Origin: Amycolatopsis saalfeldensis | GTDB lineage: Bacteria; Actinomycetota; Actinomycetes; Mycobacteriales; Pseudonocardiaceae | Assembly: GCF_900110575.1 (NCBI RefSeq) | Contig: NZ_FOEF01000007.1 | Location: forward strand, 1-64,000 | Direction of reading: 5' to 3' | DNA length: 64,000 nucleotides | Part shown: positions 8,562 through 17,716 of the stretch, piece after piece | Layout: every line of letters starts with the position of its first letter | How positions within the stretch are numbered: the stretch's first letter is position 1 | Notes under the pieces: generated by a model | Databases searched by the model: none | Seen by the model: only the letters and a program-made list of their open reading frames with translations | What the model was told of the DNA's origin: nothing | Position numbers and translations under genes: made by a program

Positions 8562-9428
8562 GTGTTCGAAGGTTTCACGCTGGAGACCGTCGATGTCGGC
8601 CCGGTGCGGTTGCGGGTCCGGCACGGCGGATCGGGCACCCCGGTCGTCCTGGTCCACGGCCACCCCCGGACGCACACCACCTGGCACCGCGTCGCGCCGC
8701 GGCTGGCGGACGACCACTTCGTCGTTTGCCCCGATCTGCGGGGTTACGGACGTTCCACGCTGCCGGCGGACGAACCCGGACACGCGCAGTCGGCCAAGCG
8801 GGCGATGGCCGGCGACATCGTGTCGCTCATGCGGCACCTCGGACACGAACGGTTCTCAGTTGTGGGCCACGATCGTGGCGCGCTCGTCGCCTTCCGCACC
8901 GCGATGGACCATCCGGACGTCGTCGACCGGCTCGTGGTGATGGACGGGCTCCCCATCACCGAACACCTCGAACGCCTCAACGAGGACTTCGTCCGCACGT
9001 GGTGGCACTGGTGGTTTCTCGCCCAGACCGACAAACCCGCCGAGCGCGTCATCAACTCCGCCCCCGAAGCCTGGTATCGCACACCTGGGCCGCACGAAGT
9101 GGGGGAAGCCAACCACGCCGACATCTGGGCGGCGCTGCGCGACCCCGCGGTCGTCCACGGGATGTGCGAGGACTACCGCGCCGGCCTGCGGATCGACCGC
9201 GTCCACGAGGAAGCCGACCGCGCGGCCGGCCGGCAGGTGCGGTGCCCGACACTGCTGCTCGCCGCGACCGAAGACGACATCGACATCCACGGCGACCCCC
9301 TGACGATCTGGCGGCCCTGGGTCGCCGGGGAACTGCGTGGCGTAGACGTCCATTCCGGACACCACCAGGCCGAGCAGGCTCCCGGCGAAGTAGCCCGGGC
9401 CATCGGCGAATTCCTGCGCGCGACCTGA
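8562..9428 (+). CDS. Alpha/beta hydrolase of the haloacetate dehalogenase type
   Basis: A 288-residue alpha/beta hydrolase. Its nucleophile elbow reads GHDRGA, with Asp104 in place of the usual Ser. Asp128 (VVMDG), His149-Trp150 (in RTWWHWWFLAQ) and His267 (SGHHQAEQAP) complete the pattern of fluoroacetate/haloacetate dehalogenases, which displace halide through an aspartyl ester and hold it with His, Trp and Tyr. The residue numbers match those I recall for the Burkholderia enzyme. One departure: the second carboxylate-binding Arg of that enzyme (position 108) is Leu here, while Arg105 is kept. So the substrate may not be a haloacetate; epoxide or other haloalkanoate chemistry is possible. 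The gene stands alone. Confidence 0.8.
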   Translation: MFEGFTLETVDVGPVRLRVRHGGSGTPVVLVHGHPRTHTTWHRVAPRLADDHFVVCPDLRGYGRSTLPADEPGHAQSAKRAMAGDIVSLMRHLGHERFSVVGHDRGALVAFRTAMDHPDVVDRLVVMDGLPITEHLERLNEDFVRTWWHWWFLAQTDKPAERVINSAPEAWYRTPGPHEVGEANHADIWAALRDPAVVHGMCEDYRAGLRIDRVHEEADRAAGRQVRCPTLLLAATEDDIDIHGDPLTIWRPWVAGELRGVDVHSGHHQAEQAPGEVARAIGEFLRAT

Positions 9429-9483
9429 CCCGGAACTCGTCGGTCGGTGCCGTGCCTCGGATGTCACCGGGGCCGTTCGCCCG

Positions 9484-10371
9484 TCAGCGGCGGAGGCGTT
9501 CGCGCTGGGGCACGACCACGTACTTCGGGTCCCTGGCCGACTCGACGCCTGCGGCGTAGACGCCGAAGCGAGTGCACAACCCGGCCGCCAGGTACGCGAC
9601 GCCCGCGGCCGCCCCGGCGGCCCGGTTGCGGCGGGCGACCAGCGACAAGCCCGCGCCCGCCGCGGTCAGCGCGCGGGCCGCCTTGAGGAGCTTGCCCGCC
9701 CGGCCGGTGCGGTAGGGCTCCGAGGCGAGGCCCAGCCCGGTCTCCGCGTGCCGCGCCGCGGCGAGTTCCGCGGCCGCGCCGATCAGCCCGGCGCGGACCA
9801 CCGGCCCGGTCTCCACCGACGGGACGAGCAGCAACGCCGCTCCCGCGCCGCTGGTCAAGGCGCTGCCCGCGAACAGGATCGGCAGTGTGCCGTACGCCTC
9901 GTGCCACGAAGGCGTCGCGGTGTCCGACAGCAGCACCGCGGTGTAGGTGCACATGGCCGGGCCGAGCAGACCCGCGGCCGCACCGGCCAGGCGGCCGGCC
10001 CCGGGCAGGATCCCGCTCAGCTCCGACGCCGCCGCCACCGCGGCCAGCCCCGAAAACGGCGACAGGATCCACGAACCGACCGACAGCGGGGACGTCGGCT
10101 TGAGTACCCGCAGCATGTGCAGGAACCGCGTCGGTTTCCCGAGATCGTGGATGAGCGCGGCGACGCTGGCGATCGAACCACCCGACGCCACCAGCCGCCC
10201 GGCCCGGGCCAGCTCCGGACGCCCGGTGACGTCGGCCAGCGCGGCGATCGACGCCGACGCGCCCGCCGCGCCGCCGAGGAACAGGTACAGCGGCACGTCC
10301 GGCTGCTTCCAGGCCGGCTCCTTGAGGATCGGCCTGCCGTAGTACGAGCGGAATTCGGCGGGCTCGACCAT
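9484..10371 (-). CDS. NrfD/PsrC-like membrane subunit of formate dehydrogenase
   Basis: A 295-residue polytopic membrane protein with at least seven hydrophobic segments. The start (EFRSYYGRPILKEPAWKQPDVPLYLFLGG) and the helix ASVAALIHDLGKPTRFLHML are typical of NrfD-family quinone-reactive anchor subunits, which pass electrons from an iron-sulfur partner to or from the quinone pool. It differs from E. coli FdnI, a cytochrome b, because no b-heme histidine pattern is expected. The ATG at 10369-10371 is 20 bases after the fdhB stop, so it is the last gene of the operon. It should anchor FdhA-FdhB at the cytoplasmic membrane. Confidence 0.85.
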   Translation of the reverse strand: MVEPAEFRSYYGRPILKEPAWKQPDVPLYLFLGGAAGASASIAALADVTGRPELARAGRLVASGGSIASVAALIHDLGKPTRFLHMLRVLKPTSPLSVGSWILSPFSGLAAVAAASELSGILPGAGRLAGAAAGLLGPAMCTYTAVLLSDTATPSWHEAYGTLPILFAGSALTSGAGAALLLVPSVETGPVVRAGLIGAAAELAAARHAETGLGLASEPYRTGRAGKLLKAARALTAAGAGLSLVARRNRAAGAAAGVAYLAAGLCTRFGVYAAGVESARDPKYVVVPQRERLRR

Positions 10372-10391
10372 CGCCCGCTCGCGGCGCGGGC

Positions 10392-11258
10392 TCACCGCCG
10401 CCGCCCCAGGAACGAGACCGCCACCGCCGCGGCGACACCGGCCGCGGTCGCCGCGGCCCGCTTCCACATCGCGGGCAGGTCGCGCGTGGTGACCACCGGG
10501 TCCGGCGGCAGCCCGTAGACCTCAGGCTCGTCCAGGAGCAGGAAAAACGCGCCGTCACCGCCGACACCGTCGTTCGGGTCGTGGCCGTAGAGCCGGGCCT
10601 CCGCGACGCCGGAGTCGTGCAGCGTGGTGACCCGCTCGGCCGCCCGCTCACGCAACTCGTCGAGCTCGCCGAACTGGATCGAGTCGGTGGGACAAGCCTT
10701 CGCGCACGCCGGTTCGAGGCCGGCGCCGAGCCGGTCGTAACACAGGGTGCACTTGAACGCGCGGCCGTCGCTCTTCCGTTTCTCGATCACCCCGTAGGGA
10801 CAGGCCGGCACGCAGTAGCCGCAGCCGTTGCAGATGTCCTGCTGCACCACGACGGTGTCGAACTCGGTGCGGAACAGCGCCCCGGTGGGGCAGACATCGA
10901 GGCAGGCAGCGTGGGTGCAGTGCTTGCAGACGTCGCTGGACATCAGCCAGCGGACGCCGGGTTCCTCATCCGGCGCCGGCGCGCCGACGGCCGGCATCCC
11001 CAGCGCGACGACGTCCCGGGCCGGAACGTCCTTTGTGGACGGAACCGGCTGTTCGATGAACGCGACGTGCCGCCAGGTGTTCGAGCCGAGGGCACCGGTG
11101 TTGTCGTAGGACATGCCCAGCAGGTCGAGACCGCCCGCCTCGGGCACGCCGTTCCACTCCTTGCACGCGACCTCGCACGCCTTGCAGCCGATGCACACGG
11201 AGGTGTCGGTGAAGAACCCCATGCGCGGCTGGTCGCCGAGATACCCGGACTCACCCAT
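10392..11258 (-). CDS. fdhB: Formate dehydrogenase iron-sulfur subunit
   Basis: A 288-residue ferredoxin-like subunit with four cysteine clusters: CIGCKACEVAC near residue 22, CKHCTHAACLDVCP near 110-125, CNGCGYCVPACP near 145, and a fourth starting CTLCYDRL with later CAKACP. Together they bind four [4Fe-4S] clusters, as in FdnH. A single C-terminal helix (AAATAAGVAAAVAVSFLG) anchors it, also as in FdnH. The start ATG (complement of 11256-11258) overlaps the fdhA stop by 8 bases, which implies translational coupling. It carries electrons from the FdhA active site to the NrfD-like subunit. Confidence 0.92.
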   Translation of the reverse strand: MGESGYLGDQPRMGFFTDTSVCIGCKACEVACKEWNGVPEAGGLDLLGMSYDNTGALGSNTWRHVAFIEQPVPSTKDVPARDVVALGMPAVGAPAPDEEPGVRWLMSSDVCKHCTHAACLDVCPTGALFRTEFDTVVVQQDICNGCGYCVPACPYGVIEKRKSDGRAFKCTLCYDRLGAGLEPACAKACPTDSIQFGELDELRERAAERVTTLHDSGVAEARLYGHDPNDGVGGDGAFFLLLDEPEVYGLPPDPVVTTRDLPAMWKRAAATAAGVAAAVAVSFLGRRR

Positions 11259-14200
11259 CGGTCGGCTCCCCTTCCTCGGCCCGTGACCGATACTCCTCCA
11301 CGTGGACCGGCAGTGCAGGCCCGCGCGGCCGGCGGCCGGGGCGGATGTCGCACGTCGCCGCTTTCGCCTCCTGGATGTGCACGTTGGGGTCCATCACGAC
11401 CGACAGCAGGTCGTTCGCCGCGTCACCGCGCGAAAGCCCGTTCGGGCCCCAGTGGTAGGGCAACCCGACCTGGTGGATGGTCCGGCCGCGCACCTTCAGC
11501 GGCTTGATCCGGTCGGTCACCAGCACCCGCGCCTCGATCGCCGTGCGCGCCGAGACGATGGTGGCCCAGCCGAGATGCTCCAGGCCCCGCTCGGCGGCGA
11601 GCGCCGGCGACACCTCGCAGAAGAACTCCGGCTGCAGCTCGGCCAGATACGGCAGGGTCCGGCTCATCCCGCCGGCCGTGTGGTGCTCGGTCAGGCGGTA
11701 GGTGGTGAAAACGTACGGGTAAGCCTTGCTGCGCGCCGGGTTGTACCGGTTGTGCGGGCTGTCCAGGGTCTGCCGCGTCGGGGACTCCTGCTGGCTGTAC
11801 AGCGCGTTGCCGACCGGGCTCTCGAACGGTTCGTAGTGCGCCGGCAGCGGGCCGTCGGCGAGCCCGGCGGGCGCGAACAGCCAGGCCTTGCCGTCGGTCT
11901 GCATGATGAACGCGTCGGCGCCGCCGAGCGCGGCCTGGGCCTTCGCCCCCTCGGGCGGGACGTAGTCCGGAGGTTTCGTGACCTCGAAGTCGGGCACGTC
12001 CGGGCCGACCCACCTGCCCTGCCCGGCGTCCCAGGTGATCAGTTTCTTCCGCTCGCTCCACGCTTTCCCGTCCGGATCCGCGGACGCGCGGTTGTACAGG
12101 ATCCGCCGGTTGGCCGGCCACGCCCACGCCCAGCCGCCGGCCACCCAATCCTGCTCGGAACCGGGCTTGCGGTCGGCCGCGTGGTTGTGCCCGTCCGCGC
12201 GGACGCCGCAGTAGATCCAGCAGCCGCAGGTGGTCGAACCGTCGTCCTTGAGTTCGGTGTACGCCGCGAGCGGGCCGTCCGGGCCGTGCCCGTTGATCTC
12301 GGCGAGGACGGACTCCGCGCTCGGGTCGGCCGTCGGGCCCGCGGTGGGATAGCTCCAGGTCAGGTCGCGCAGCGGCGCGTCGCGCGGATCGTCGCCGATC
12401 CGCTCCCGGATGAGCCGGCCCAGGTGGTAGTAGAACCACAGGTCGCTGCGGGCCTCGCCGGGCGGTTCGACGGCCTTGTGGTGCCACTGCAGCAGTCGCT
12501 GGGTGTTGGTGAAGCTGCCGTCCTTCTCGGTGTGCGCGGCGGCGGGCAGGAAGAACACCTCGGTGCCGATCTCGGTGGTGGCCAGCTCCCCGGTCTCGAT
12601 CTCCTGCCCGTTCTTCCAGAACGTCGCGCTCTCGATCAGCTGCAGGTCGCGCACGACCAGCCAGTCCAGGTTGGCCAGCCCCAGGCGCTGGAACTTGCCG
12701 TTGGCGGAGCCCACGGCCGGGTTCTCCCCGACCAGGAAGTACCCCTTGCACTCCCCCTCGATCTGCTGCTGGACCGTCGCGTAGGTGCCGTGGTCGCCGG
12801 TCAGGCGAGGCAGGTAGTCGAACCGGAAGTCGTTGCCCGGCTGGGCGCTCTCACCCCAGTACGCCTTGAGCAGGCTGACTGTGTAGGCGCGCATGTTGCC
12901 CCAGAACCCGGTCTTGCCGGCGTCGGCGGCGACGAAGCCGTCGAGGTCGAAGTGCTCGTGCGCGTGGGGCATCGGGATGTAGCCGGGCAGCAGGTTGAAC
13001 AACGTCGGGATGTCCGTGGAGCCCTGGATGCTGGCGTGGCCGCGCAAGGCGAGGATGCCGCCGCCGGGGCGGCCGATGTTGCCCAGCAGTGTCTGCAGGA
13101 TCGACGCCGTGCGGATGTACTGCGCGCCGACCGTGTGGTGGGTCCAGCCGACCGAGTAAACCCACGCCGTCGTCCGCTCCCGGCCCGAGTTCGCCGTGAC
13201 CGCCTCGGCGATCTCGGCGAACTGCTCCACCGGCAGTCCGCAGATGTCGGCGACGGCTTCGGGGGTGTACCGCGCGAAGTGGCGCTTGAGTACCTGGTAG
13301 ACGCAACGGGGGTGCTGCAGGGTCTCGTCGGTCTTCGGCTTGGCGTGCACCGACGCGCCGCCGCTGCCGTAGGACTCGCCACGGGCGGCGCGCTGGTGGC
13401 GCTCGCCGCCGTGGTGGTGCTCGCCGGACTGTTCCGGCTCGCCGCTGCCGGCGGCCGGCGTCGCGTCGGCGTCCTCGTACGCCCAGGTCGAGATGTCGTA
13501 CTGCCGCTTTTCCGGGTCGTAACCGGAGAACAACCCGTCGAGGTCTTCGGTGTCGGCGAATTCCTCGGTCAGGATCGCCGCGGCGTTCGTGTAGGCCAGC
13601 ACGTACTCACGGAAATCCAAGCCGTTGCGCAGCACGTGGTTGATCAGGCCGCCGAGGAACGCGATGTCCGTGCCCGCGCGCAGGGCGGCGTGCACGTGCG
13701 AAACCGCGCTCGTGCGCGTGAATCGCGGGTCGACGTGGATGATCTTCGCTCCACGTGCCTTCGCTTCCATCACCCACTGGAAGCCGACCGGGTGGCACTC
13801 GGCCATGTTCGAGCCCTGGATCACGATGCAGTCGGCGTTGACCAGATCCTGCTGGAACGTCGTGGCGCCACCACGGCCGAAGGAGGTCCCCAGACCGGGA
13901 ACCGTGGCGGAGTGTCAAATACGGGCCTGGTTCTCGATCTGTATCGCGCCCAGCGCGGTGTACAGCTTCTTCATCAGGTAGTTCTCTTCGTTGTCCAGCG
14001 TCGCGCCGCCGAGACTGGCGAAGCCGAGCGTGCGGTTGAGCCGCCGCCCGTGCTCGTCGACGTCCTGCCAGGTCTGCGCGCGGGTCTTCAGCACCCGGTC
14101 GGCGATCATGTCCATCGCCCGCTCCAGCGGCAGCCGCTCCCAGTCGGTGCCGTACGGGCGGCGGTAGAGGACCTCGGTGACCCGGCTCGGGCTGGTCACG

Positions 14201-14484
14201 AGCTGCTTGCTGGCCGAGCCCTTCGGGCACAGGCGGCCGCGGGAGATCGGCGAGTCCGGATCACCCTCGATCTGCGTGACGCGGCCGTCCTTGACGTACA
14301 CCTTCTGCCCGCAGCCCACCGCGCAGTACGGGCAGATCGAGCGGACGACCTCGTCGGCGTCCTCGGTACGCGCGCGCCAGCGCTCGGAGCCTTCGGACTT
14401 CGCCGCCGAGGCCCGCGCGAGGTGATCGGGACCGGTCAGCTGCCGGTAGACCGGCCAGTCTTCGATCCACTGTCGCACGCCCAT
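11251..14484 (-). CDS. fdhA: Selenocysteine-containing formate dehydrogenase catalytic subunit
   Basis: A 1077-residue molybdopterin oxidoreductase read through an in-frame TGA (complement of 13915-13917) at codon 190. Before it lie the [4Fe-4S] motif CPYCAVGCGQ near residue 51, the LCPKGSAS segment and ALGAIQIENQARI. After it come HSATVPGLGTSFGRGGAT and the full molybdopterin and C-terminal domains in the same frame. Sec at this spot (or Cys) is the molybdenum ligand of formate dehydrogenases, so the TGA encodes the active site. A SECIS-like hairpin follows it, and selA, selB, selD and tRNA-Sec are adjacent. No twin-arginine signal is visible at the N-terminus, unlike FdnG. The product should oxidise formate to CO2, or reduce CO2. 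Confidence 0.93.
13885..13903 (-). promoter_or_regulatory. SECIS element of fdhA
   Basis: On the minus strand, starting 11 bases after the TGA, GGTTCCC (13903-13897) pairs with GGGGACC (13891-13885), with one G-T wobble. The 5-base apical loop between them is GGTCT (13896-13892). A GGUCU apical loop at this distance from UGA is the feature SelB recognises in E. coli fdhF and fdnG. It lies inside the coding sequence, as bacterial SECIS elements do. Confidence 0.8.
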
Positions 14485-14532
14485 GGGTCCAAAATAATCC
14501 CTTGACGGCCCGTGCGCAGGATGCCCGCCGCC

Positions 14533-16266
14533 TCAGCCGGCCACGCGCCGGGTGCCGTCCCCCAGCGGTTCGGTGCGGCCGGCCGCGTCGAGCCGCTCCA
14601 GCAGCGGGATCATCACCCGGCGGGTGCTGCCGAGCGCGCGCCGGGCCGCGGAGACCGTGAACGGCTGTCCCAGCCCGGCCAGCGCGGTGACCGCTCGCTC
14701 CTGCGCGTCCGGGCCGAGCACAACGCCCTCGGCGACCAAGGACAGCCGGCCCAGCCGGACCGCCGCGGCCAGCTCCCTCCGGCCGAGGCCCAGTTCGCGC
14801 AGTTCGTCGGCTTCCGGGGCCCGGAACGGGGACTCGGTGAACCGCTCCTCCAGCGCCCGCACCGCGCGGTCGACCTCCGGGGCCAGGCCCAGGTCCGGGC
14901 GGCGGACAAGGCCGCCGTCGACGATCAGCCCGGTTCCGGCCAGCACCGGCCCGACGAGACCGGGTGCGGGAAGGCCCAGCTGTTGCCGCAGCGTCTCGAC
15001 CGGCATGCCCGCGGCGACCACGTGACCGCGGTGCCAGCCTTCGACGACTTCGGCTACTTCCGCGCGCAGCCGCGTCATGCGCGCGGGGTCGACGCACCAG
15101 TCGCCCAGGCGGTCGCCGGTCTCCGGCAAACCCATCGCCCTCAGGTCGGCTGCGGGCACGAACCCGTTGCGGCGCAGGTAACCTCGCCCGAGGTCCTTCG
15201 CGGCCAGGTCCTCGGCCCGCGCTCGAGCGGCGCCCCGGCGGGCCAGCCGCGGCGGGCGGACGTCCAGCACGTCGAACCCCGCCGCGATCCGGTGCTCGCC
15301 CGGATCGCGGAGCAACCCGCGGTCGCCCACGCGCAGGGGCAGCGCCGTCGCCAGGGTGAGCCGCACCGTGTCGCTCCCGAGCGGACGGACACGGACCGGG
15401 ACCGCCGCGGTGCCCAGGTGCAACACGTGTTCGCGGTGCAGGTCGGCGGAGGCCGCGCCGCGCAACCGGACGTCCAGCTCGGCGGTGGTCAGCCACGCCC
15501 CCGGTGCCAGCAGGACCTTGCCGCGGCGGACCTCGGCGCGGGCGGTGCCCCGGAGATTCACCGCGACGCGGGCCGCCGCCGGGACCCGCTCGCTGGCCCG
15601 GCCGAGTGCCTGCAGGCCACGGACCTTGACCCGGGACGACCCCAGCAGCAGCTCGTCCCCGATGGCGATCGTGCCGGCCGTGAGGGTGCCGGTGACGACC
15701 GTGCCCGCGCCCTTCACGGTGAACGCCCGGTCGAGCCACAACCGGACGTCCGCCCCGGGGTCCGGGGGTGGCAGCGCCGCGGTCAGCTCGCCGATGGCCG
15801 TGCGCAGCTCCTCGATGCCCGCGCCGGTGACCGCGCTGACGGCCACCACGGGTGGTCTTCCCAGCGATGTCCGGGAGATCTCGGCCACCGCCGCGGCGGC
15901 CGCGGCCGCGGGGTCGGCGCGGTCGGCCTTGGTCACCACCAGCAGGCAGTGGCCCGCGCCGAACGCGTCGAGCGCGGCCAGATGCTCCGCCGACTGCGGT
16001 TTCCAGCCCTCGTCCGCGGCCACCACGAACAGCACCGCGGGTGCCGGGCCGGCGCCCGCGAGCATGGTGGGCACGAAGCGCTCGTGGCCGGGCACGTCGA
16101 CGAACGCGACCTCCTCACCGCCGATCCCGGTCCAGGCGAAACCGAGGTCGAGGGTCAGGCCGCGACGGCGCTCCTCGGCCCAGCGGTCGGGTTCCATGCC
16201 GGTCAGCCGGCGCACCAGGGTGGACTTCCCGTGGTCGACGTGCCCGGCCGTGGCGATCACCCGCAT
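14533..16266 (-). CDS. selB: Selenocysteine-specific elongation factor SelB
   Basis: A 577-residue GTPase. The N-terminus has the G1 motif GHVDHGKST, G3 DVPGHE and G4 TKAD, followed by EF-Tu-like barrel domains. The C-terminal half is a series of small winged-helix domains, the part that binds the SECIS hairpin. It delivers Sec-tRNA to ribosomes paused at the fdhA UGA. The ATG (complement of 16264-16266) overlaps the end of selA by 10 bases. The stop is 48 bases upstream of fdhA, so selenium decoding and its only visible target are one transcription unit. Confidence 0.93.
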   Translation of the reverse strand: MRVIATAGHVDHGKSTLVRRLTGMEPDRWAEERRRGLTLDLGFAWTGIGGEEVAFVDVPGHERFVPTMLAGAGPAPAVLFVVAADEGWKPQSAEHLAALDAFGAGHCLLVVTKADRADPAAAAAAAVAEISRTSLGRPPVVAVSAVTGAGIEELRTAIGELTAALPPPDPGADVRLWLDRAFTVKGAGTVVTGTLTAGTIAIGDELLLGSSRVKVRGLQALGRASERVPAAARVAVNLRGTARAEVRRGKVLLAPGAWLTTAELDVRLRGAASADLHREHVLHLGTAAVPVRVRPLGSDTVRLTLATALPLRVGDRGLLRDPGEHRIAAGFDVLDVRPPRLARRGAARARAEDLAAKDLGRGYLRRNGFVPAADLRAMGLPETGDRLGDWCVDPARMTRLRAEVAEVVEGWHRGHVVAAGMPVETLRQQLGLPAPGLVGPVLAGTGLIVDGGLVRRPDLGLAPEVDRAVRALEERFTESPFRAPEADELRELGLGRRELAAAVRLGRLSLVAEGVVLGPDAQERAVTALAGLGQPFTVSAARRALGSTRRVMIPLLERLDAAGRTEPLGDGTRRVAG

Positions 16267-17546
16267 CGGCGGACGGCCCCGTCGATCACCGGGTCGTCCG
16301 CCGGGCGGACAGTCCGCAGGTCCAGCAGGCACCGGTCCCGTTCGACCCGGCCGACGACGGCGGGATCCCCGCGACGCAGCGGCTCGGCGTACCACGCGGG
16401 CAGGCTGACCGCGGCGCTCGGCAGCTCGACCCCCGGTGCGCCGCCGCCACCGGCCGCGGCCGTCGACCGCACCGCGCGGGCATCGATCCCTTCAGCGGCC
16501 AGCGCCGTGCTCAGGGCTTCCGCGCGGAGGAACAGGGTGTCCTCGCGTGCGGCGAGCGCCGCCCGCACCGGGGGCTCGGGCCCGAGCAGGGTCGCCTCGA
16601 GCGCGGCCAAGGTCAGCTTGTCGACGCGCAGGGCGCGGGCCGCCGGGTGCCGCCGCAGCCGCGCGACCAGGGTCGCGTCGCCGAGCAGCAGACCGGCCTG
16701 CGGCCCGCCGAGCAGTTTGTCGCCGCTGGCCGTGACCAGATCGGCCCCGGCGGCCAGCGTCCCGGCCGCGTCCGGCTCGCCGGGCAATGCCGGGTGCGGC
16801 GTCAGCAGGCCGGAGCCGATGTCGACGACCAGCGGCACGCCCAGCCCGGTCAGCTCGGCGACCCCGGCCTCGGCGGTGAACCCGGTGACCCGGTAGTTCG
16901 ACGGGTGCACCTTCAGCACGAATCCGGTGTCCGGGCCGATCGCGGCCGTGTAATCGGCGACGTGCGTGCGATTGGTGGTGCCGACCTCACGCAGCCGCGC
17001 GCCGGTCGAGGCGAGCAGGTCGGGGATCCGGAAACCGTCGCCGATCTCGACCAGCTCGCCGCGGCTGACCACGATCTCCTGTCCAGGAGCCAGTGCGAGC
17101 GCGCACAGCAGCAGCGCCGCCGCGTTGTTGTTGACGACGTGGACACCAGCCGCCCCCGGCACCGCGGCCGCCAGTGCCGTGAGCGCCCCGCGGCCGCGTT
17201 CGGCCCGGGTCCCGGTGGCCAGGTCGAACTCGACGTCGGTGGCTCCCCCGGCCGCCACGACCGCCTCCAGCGCGGCCGGCGAGAGCGGTGCCCGGCCGAG
17301 ATTCGTGTGGACCACGACTCCGGTCGCGTTCACCACCGGCCGCAGCGAGGAAACGGCCACCGGCAAGGCGGCGAGCACGGCCTCGGCCACGGCGTCCGGC
17401 GGGATCTCACCCCCGCGGGCACGCTCCTGCGCCGCGACCACCGCCGCCTTCACCAGGCCACGCCCGAGAGTCCGGACAGCCGCGGCGATGCGGGGCTCGG
17501 CGAGCAGGGTGTCGGTGCGCGGGATCGTCCGGCGAGGATCCGTCAC
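16257..17546 (-). CDS. selA: L-seryl-tRNA(Sec) selenium transferase SelA
   Basis: A 429-residue PLP enzyme. RPVVNATGVVVHTNLGRAPLS and VVNNNAAALLLCAL are SelA signatures, and SASGDK-type sequence (VTASGDKLLGGPQAG) holds the PLP lysine. It converts Ser-tRNA(Sec) to Sec-tRNA(Sec) using selenophosphate. The start is a GTG (complement of 17544-17546), 12 bases after the tRNA-Sec 3' end, so the tRNA is probably processed from the same transcript. The gene overlaps selB. Confidence 0.94.
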   Translation of the reverse strand: MTDPRRTIPRTDTLLAEPRIAAAVRTLGRGLVKAAVVAAQERARGGEIPPDAVAEAVLAALPVAVSSLRPVVNATGVVVHTNLGRAPLSPAALEAVVAAGGATDVEFDLATGTRAERGRGALTALAAAVPGAAGVHVVNNNAAALLLCALALAPGQEIVVSRGELVEIGDGFRIPDLLASTGARLREVGTTNRTHVADYTAAIGPDTGFVLKVHPSNYRVTGFTAEAGVAELTGLGVPLVVDIGSGLLTPHPALPGEPDAAGTLAAGADLVTASGDKLLGGPQAGLLLGDATLVARLRRHPAARALRVDKLTLAALEATLLGPEPPVRAALAAREDTLFLRAEALSTALAAEGIDARAVRSTAAAGGGGAPGVELPSAAVSLPAWYAEPLRRGDPAVVGRVERDRCLLDLRTVRPADDPVIDGAVRRCG

Positions 17547-17558
17547 GGCCGGGCCCGG

Positions 17559-17653
17559 TGGCGGAGGCGGACGGGAATCGAACCCGCCAGCGGCAGTACC
17601 TGCCGTTCAACGGTTTTGAAGACCGCGCCGGTCACCAGGCCGGATACGCCTCC
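17559..17653 (-). tRNA. selC: tRNA-Sec (anticodon UCA)
   Basis: A 95-base tRNA on the minus strand. The acceptor stem GGAGGCG pairs with CGCCTCC, followed by G and an encoded CCA (17561-17559). The anticodon loop CTTCAAA carries TCA, which reads UGA, inside the stem GCGGT/ACCGT. A long variable arm forms the hairpin CGGCAG-GTA-CTGCCG. The T arm is GCGGG-TTCGATT-CCCGT. The length and long variable arm are typical of tRNA-Sec. It lies directly upstream of selA. Confidence 0.95.
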
Positions 17654-17716
17654 CTGCACCATGGCGTCATCCTGCCAAGCTCGCGCGCCGCGCGCATCGC
17701 GGGCAGGATTCGCCGG

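Noticed and set aside
13915..13917. Reading fdhA as two genes or a nonsense pseudogene at the TGA
   Set aside because: The frame continues without loss, the TGA sits exactly at the catalytic Sec/Cys position, and a SECIS hairpin plus tRNA-Sec, selA, selB and selD are adjacent.
11302..14505. Very long plus-strand open frame opposite fdhA (about 1067 codons)
   Set aside because: It mirrors the fdhA codons and reads as Arg/Val/Gly-rich sequence with no domain. The minus-strand frame has full formate dehydrogenase motifs.
14512..16896. Long plus-strand open frame opposite selB/selA
   Set aside because: Antisense artefact. SelB GTPase motifs and SelA motifs are on the minus strand.
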